Of a stretch of DNA of 5,796 nucleotides, positions 5,107 through 5,796 are shown piece after piece; the stretch's first letter is position 1; each line of letters starts with the position of its first letter. The translations under genes and the position numbers were made by a program. The DNA lies in NCBI GenBank assembly GCA_947258835.1, contig CAMYJY010000142.1, positions 1 through 5,796 on the forward strand. Reading direction: 5' to 3'. Below the pieces are notes generated by a model. That model was not told the origin of the DNA, made no database searches, and saw nothing but the letters and a program-made list of their open reading frames with translations. Source of the DNA: an uncultured Pirellulales bacterium. Lineage in GTDB: Bacteria; Planctomycetota; Planctomycetia; Pirellulales; Lacipirellulaceae.

Positions 5107-5146
5107 TTTGCCGAGCTGGCGGCCTCCGGCCCCCTAGCTCGGCAAA
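5107..5146 (+). promoter_or_regulatory. Strong hairpin immediately upstream of the UbiA-family gene
   Basis: TTTGCCGAGCT (5107-5117) and AGCTCGGCAAA (5136-5146) form a perfect 11-bp stem. Its interior holds a second stem, GGCC-TCC-GGCC (5121-5131), separated by a small internal loop. It ends six bases before the ATG at 5153, where a Shine-Dalgarno sequence would lie, and none is seen. A T-run (5100-5105) precedes it and none follows, so it is not a plus-strand intrinsic terminator. A CATAAT box (5092-5097) just upstream could be a -10 element but has no well-spaced -35. It may control ubiA translation or mRNA stability. Confidence 0.5.
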
Positions 5147-5152
5147 CGCTCC

Positions 5153-5796
5153 ATGTTTCGTACCGTTGGCCATTTGTTGTCCTTGATTCGCTTTAGCCAC
5201 ACGATTTTTGCGCTGCCGTTTGCTTTGCTGGCGGCGGTGATGGCGTGTCAGGGGCTGTCGGACACCAGGTTCCTGCCCCGCTGGCCAGCACTGGTGGGGA
5301 TTTTGCTGTGCATGGCCACCGCCCGCAGCGCGGCGATGGCTTGTAATCGTCTCGTGGACCGCCACATCGATGGCCAAAATCCGCGTACGGAAAACCGTCA
5401 TCTGCCGGCCGGCTTGTTGAGCGTGACCCAAGTTACCGTGTTCATGCTAGGCTGTAGCTTGGCCTTTGTAGCCAGCACCTGTTTGTTTTTTCCGAATCGT
5501 CTGCCCCTCTATTTAAGTCTACCGGTGCTGCTGTTTTTGTGTGGCTACAGCTACGCCAAGCGCTTTACCGCCGGGGCCCATGTGTGGCTGGGCACGGCCC
5601 TGGCACTGTCGCCCATCGCTGCCTGGATTGCCATCCGCGGCGAGCAGGTGCTGGCAGACCCCGCCGATTTACTACCAGCACTGGTCTTGGGCGGGGCGGT
5701 ACTGACTTGGGTCACTGGTTTTGACATCATCTATGCCTGCCAGGATTTCGCCTTTGACCGCGCGGCCCAACTGCGGAGCATCCCGGTGCGGCTGGG
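5153..5796 (+). CDS. UbiA-family prenyltransferase, MqnP-like, partial (3' end outside window)
   Basis: An integral membrane enzyme that transfers a polyprenyl chain to an aromatic acid. The 214 complete residues in the window are very hydrophobic, with several membrane segments (about 18-35, 45-63, 108-123, 130-145, 160-172, 179-195). The first Asp-rich motif is NRLVDRHID (65-73), followed by GQNPRTENRHLPAG (74-87). The second is YACQDFAFD (194-202) followed by RSIPVRLG. The NPRT...LPAG segment and the second motif recall the UbiA-like proteins of the futalosine menaquinone route (MqnP) and 4-hydroxybenzoate polyprenyltransferases; these cannot be separated by eye. The start is the ATG at 5153, which opens FRTVGHLLSLIRFSHTIFALPFA, a usual UbiA N-terminus. 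The family is near 290 residues, so roughly a quarter is missing. It follows ubiX by 197 bases, so it may have its own promoter. Confidence 0.9.
   Translation, partial: MFRTVGHLLSLIRFSHTIFALPFALLAAVMACQGLSDTRFLPRWPALVGILLCMATARSAAMACNRLVDRHIDGQNPRTENRHLPAGLLSVTQVTVFMLGCSLAFVASTCLFFPNRLPLYLSLPVLLFLCGYSYAKRFTAGAHVWLGTALALSPIAAWIAIRGEQVLADPADLLPALVLGGAVLTWVTGFDIIYACQDFAFDRAAQLRSIPVRL

Noticed and set aside
4907..5431. Minus-strand frame of 174 residues with repeated NPQLATR peptides
   Set aside because: The peptide repeat is just the heptamer array read in one frame, and the rest is antisense to the UbiA-family gene.

Overview
This window reads as an ordinary chromosomal segment of a GC-rich bacterium, carrying housekeeping genes with repeat-rich intergenic DNA between them. 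Two genes on the minus strand (glycyl-tRNA synthetase, then a ComB-family phosphatase upstream of it) face away from a plus-strand group of three quinone-biosynthesis genes (UbiE/MenG methyltransferase, UbiX flavin prenyltransferase, and a UbiA-family prenyltransferase cut off by the window end). A Bacillus/Thermus-type single-chain GlyRS, a ComB homologue and a UbiA/UbiX/UbiE group, together with weak or absent Shine-Dalgarno sequences, would suit a planctomycete using the futalosine-type menaquinone route. That placement is an inference from gene content, not shown by any marker here.

Layout: 1-199 is a candidate miniature element bounded by 21-bp inverted repeats (20/21 matching), with a 70-bp REP-like palindromic repeat (copy A, 86-155) nested inside. 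A perfect 32-base palindrome (247-278) follows the end of glyS. GlyRS occupies 288-1985 on the minus strand. A gene-free stretch (1986-2594) holds the glyS leader with one strong hairpin, and a second REP-like copy (copy B, 2391-2461) in the opposite orientation, flanked on both sides by ~22-bp tandem repeats that mirror each other. ComB occupies 2595-3338 (minus). The divergent spacer 3339-3493 carries a perfect 11-bp hairpin. UbiE (3494-4249) and UbiX (4260-4955) are 10 bases apart and probably cotranscribed. A 13-unit heptamer array (4960-5050) and a second strong hairpin (5107-5146) separate UbiX from the UbiA-family gene (5153 to beyond the end).

How the genes work together: the UbiA-family enzyme would attach a polyprenyl chain to an aromatic acid, UbiX would make the prenylated FMN needed by a UbiD-type decarboxylase (not in this window), and UbiE/MenG would do the C-methylation that completes menaquinone. 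GlyRS and ComB have no obvious link to that pathway. I see no defence system, CRISPR array, tRNA, rRNA or transposase gene. The most interesting material is the repeat architecture around glyS and the hairpins and heptamer array in the quinone gene group.
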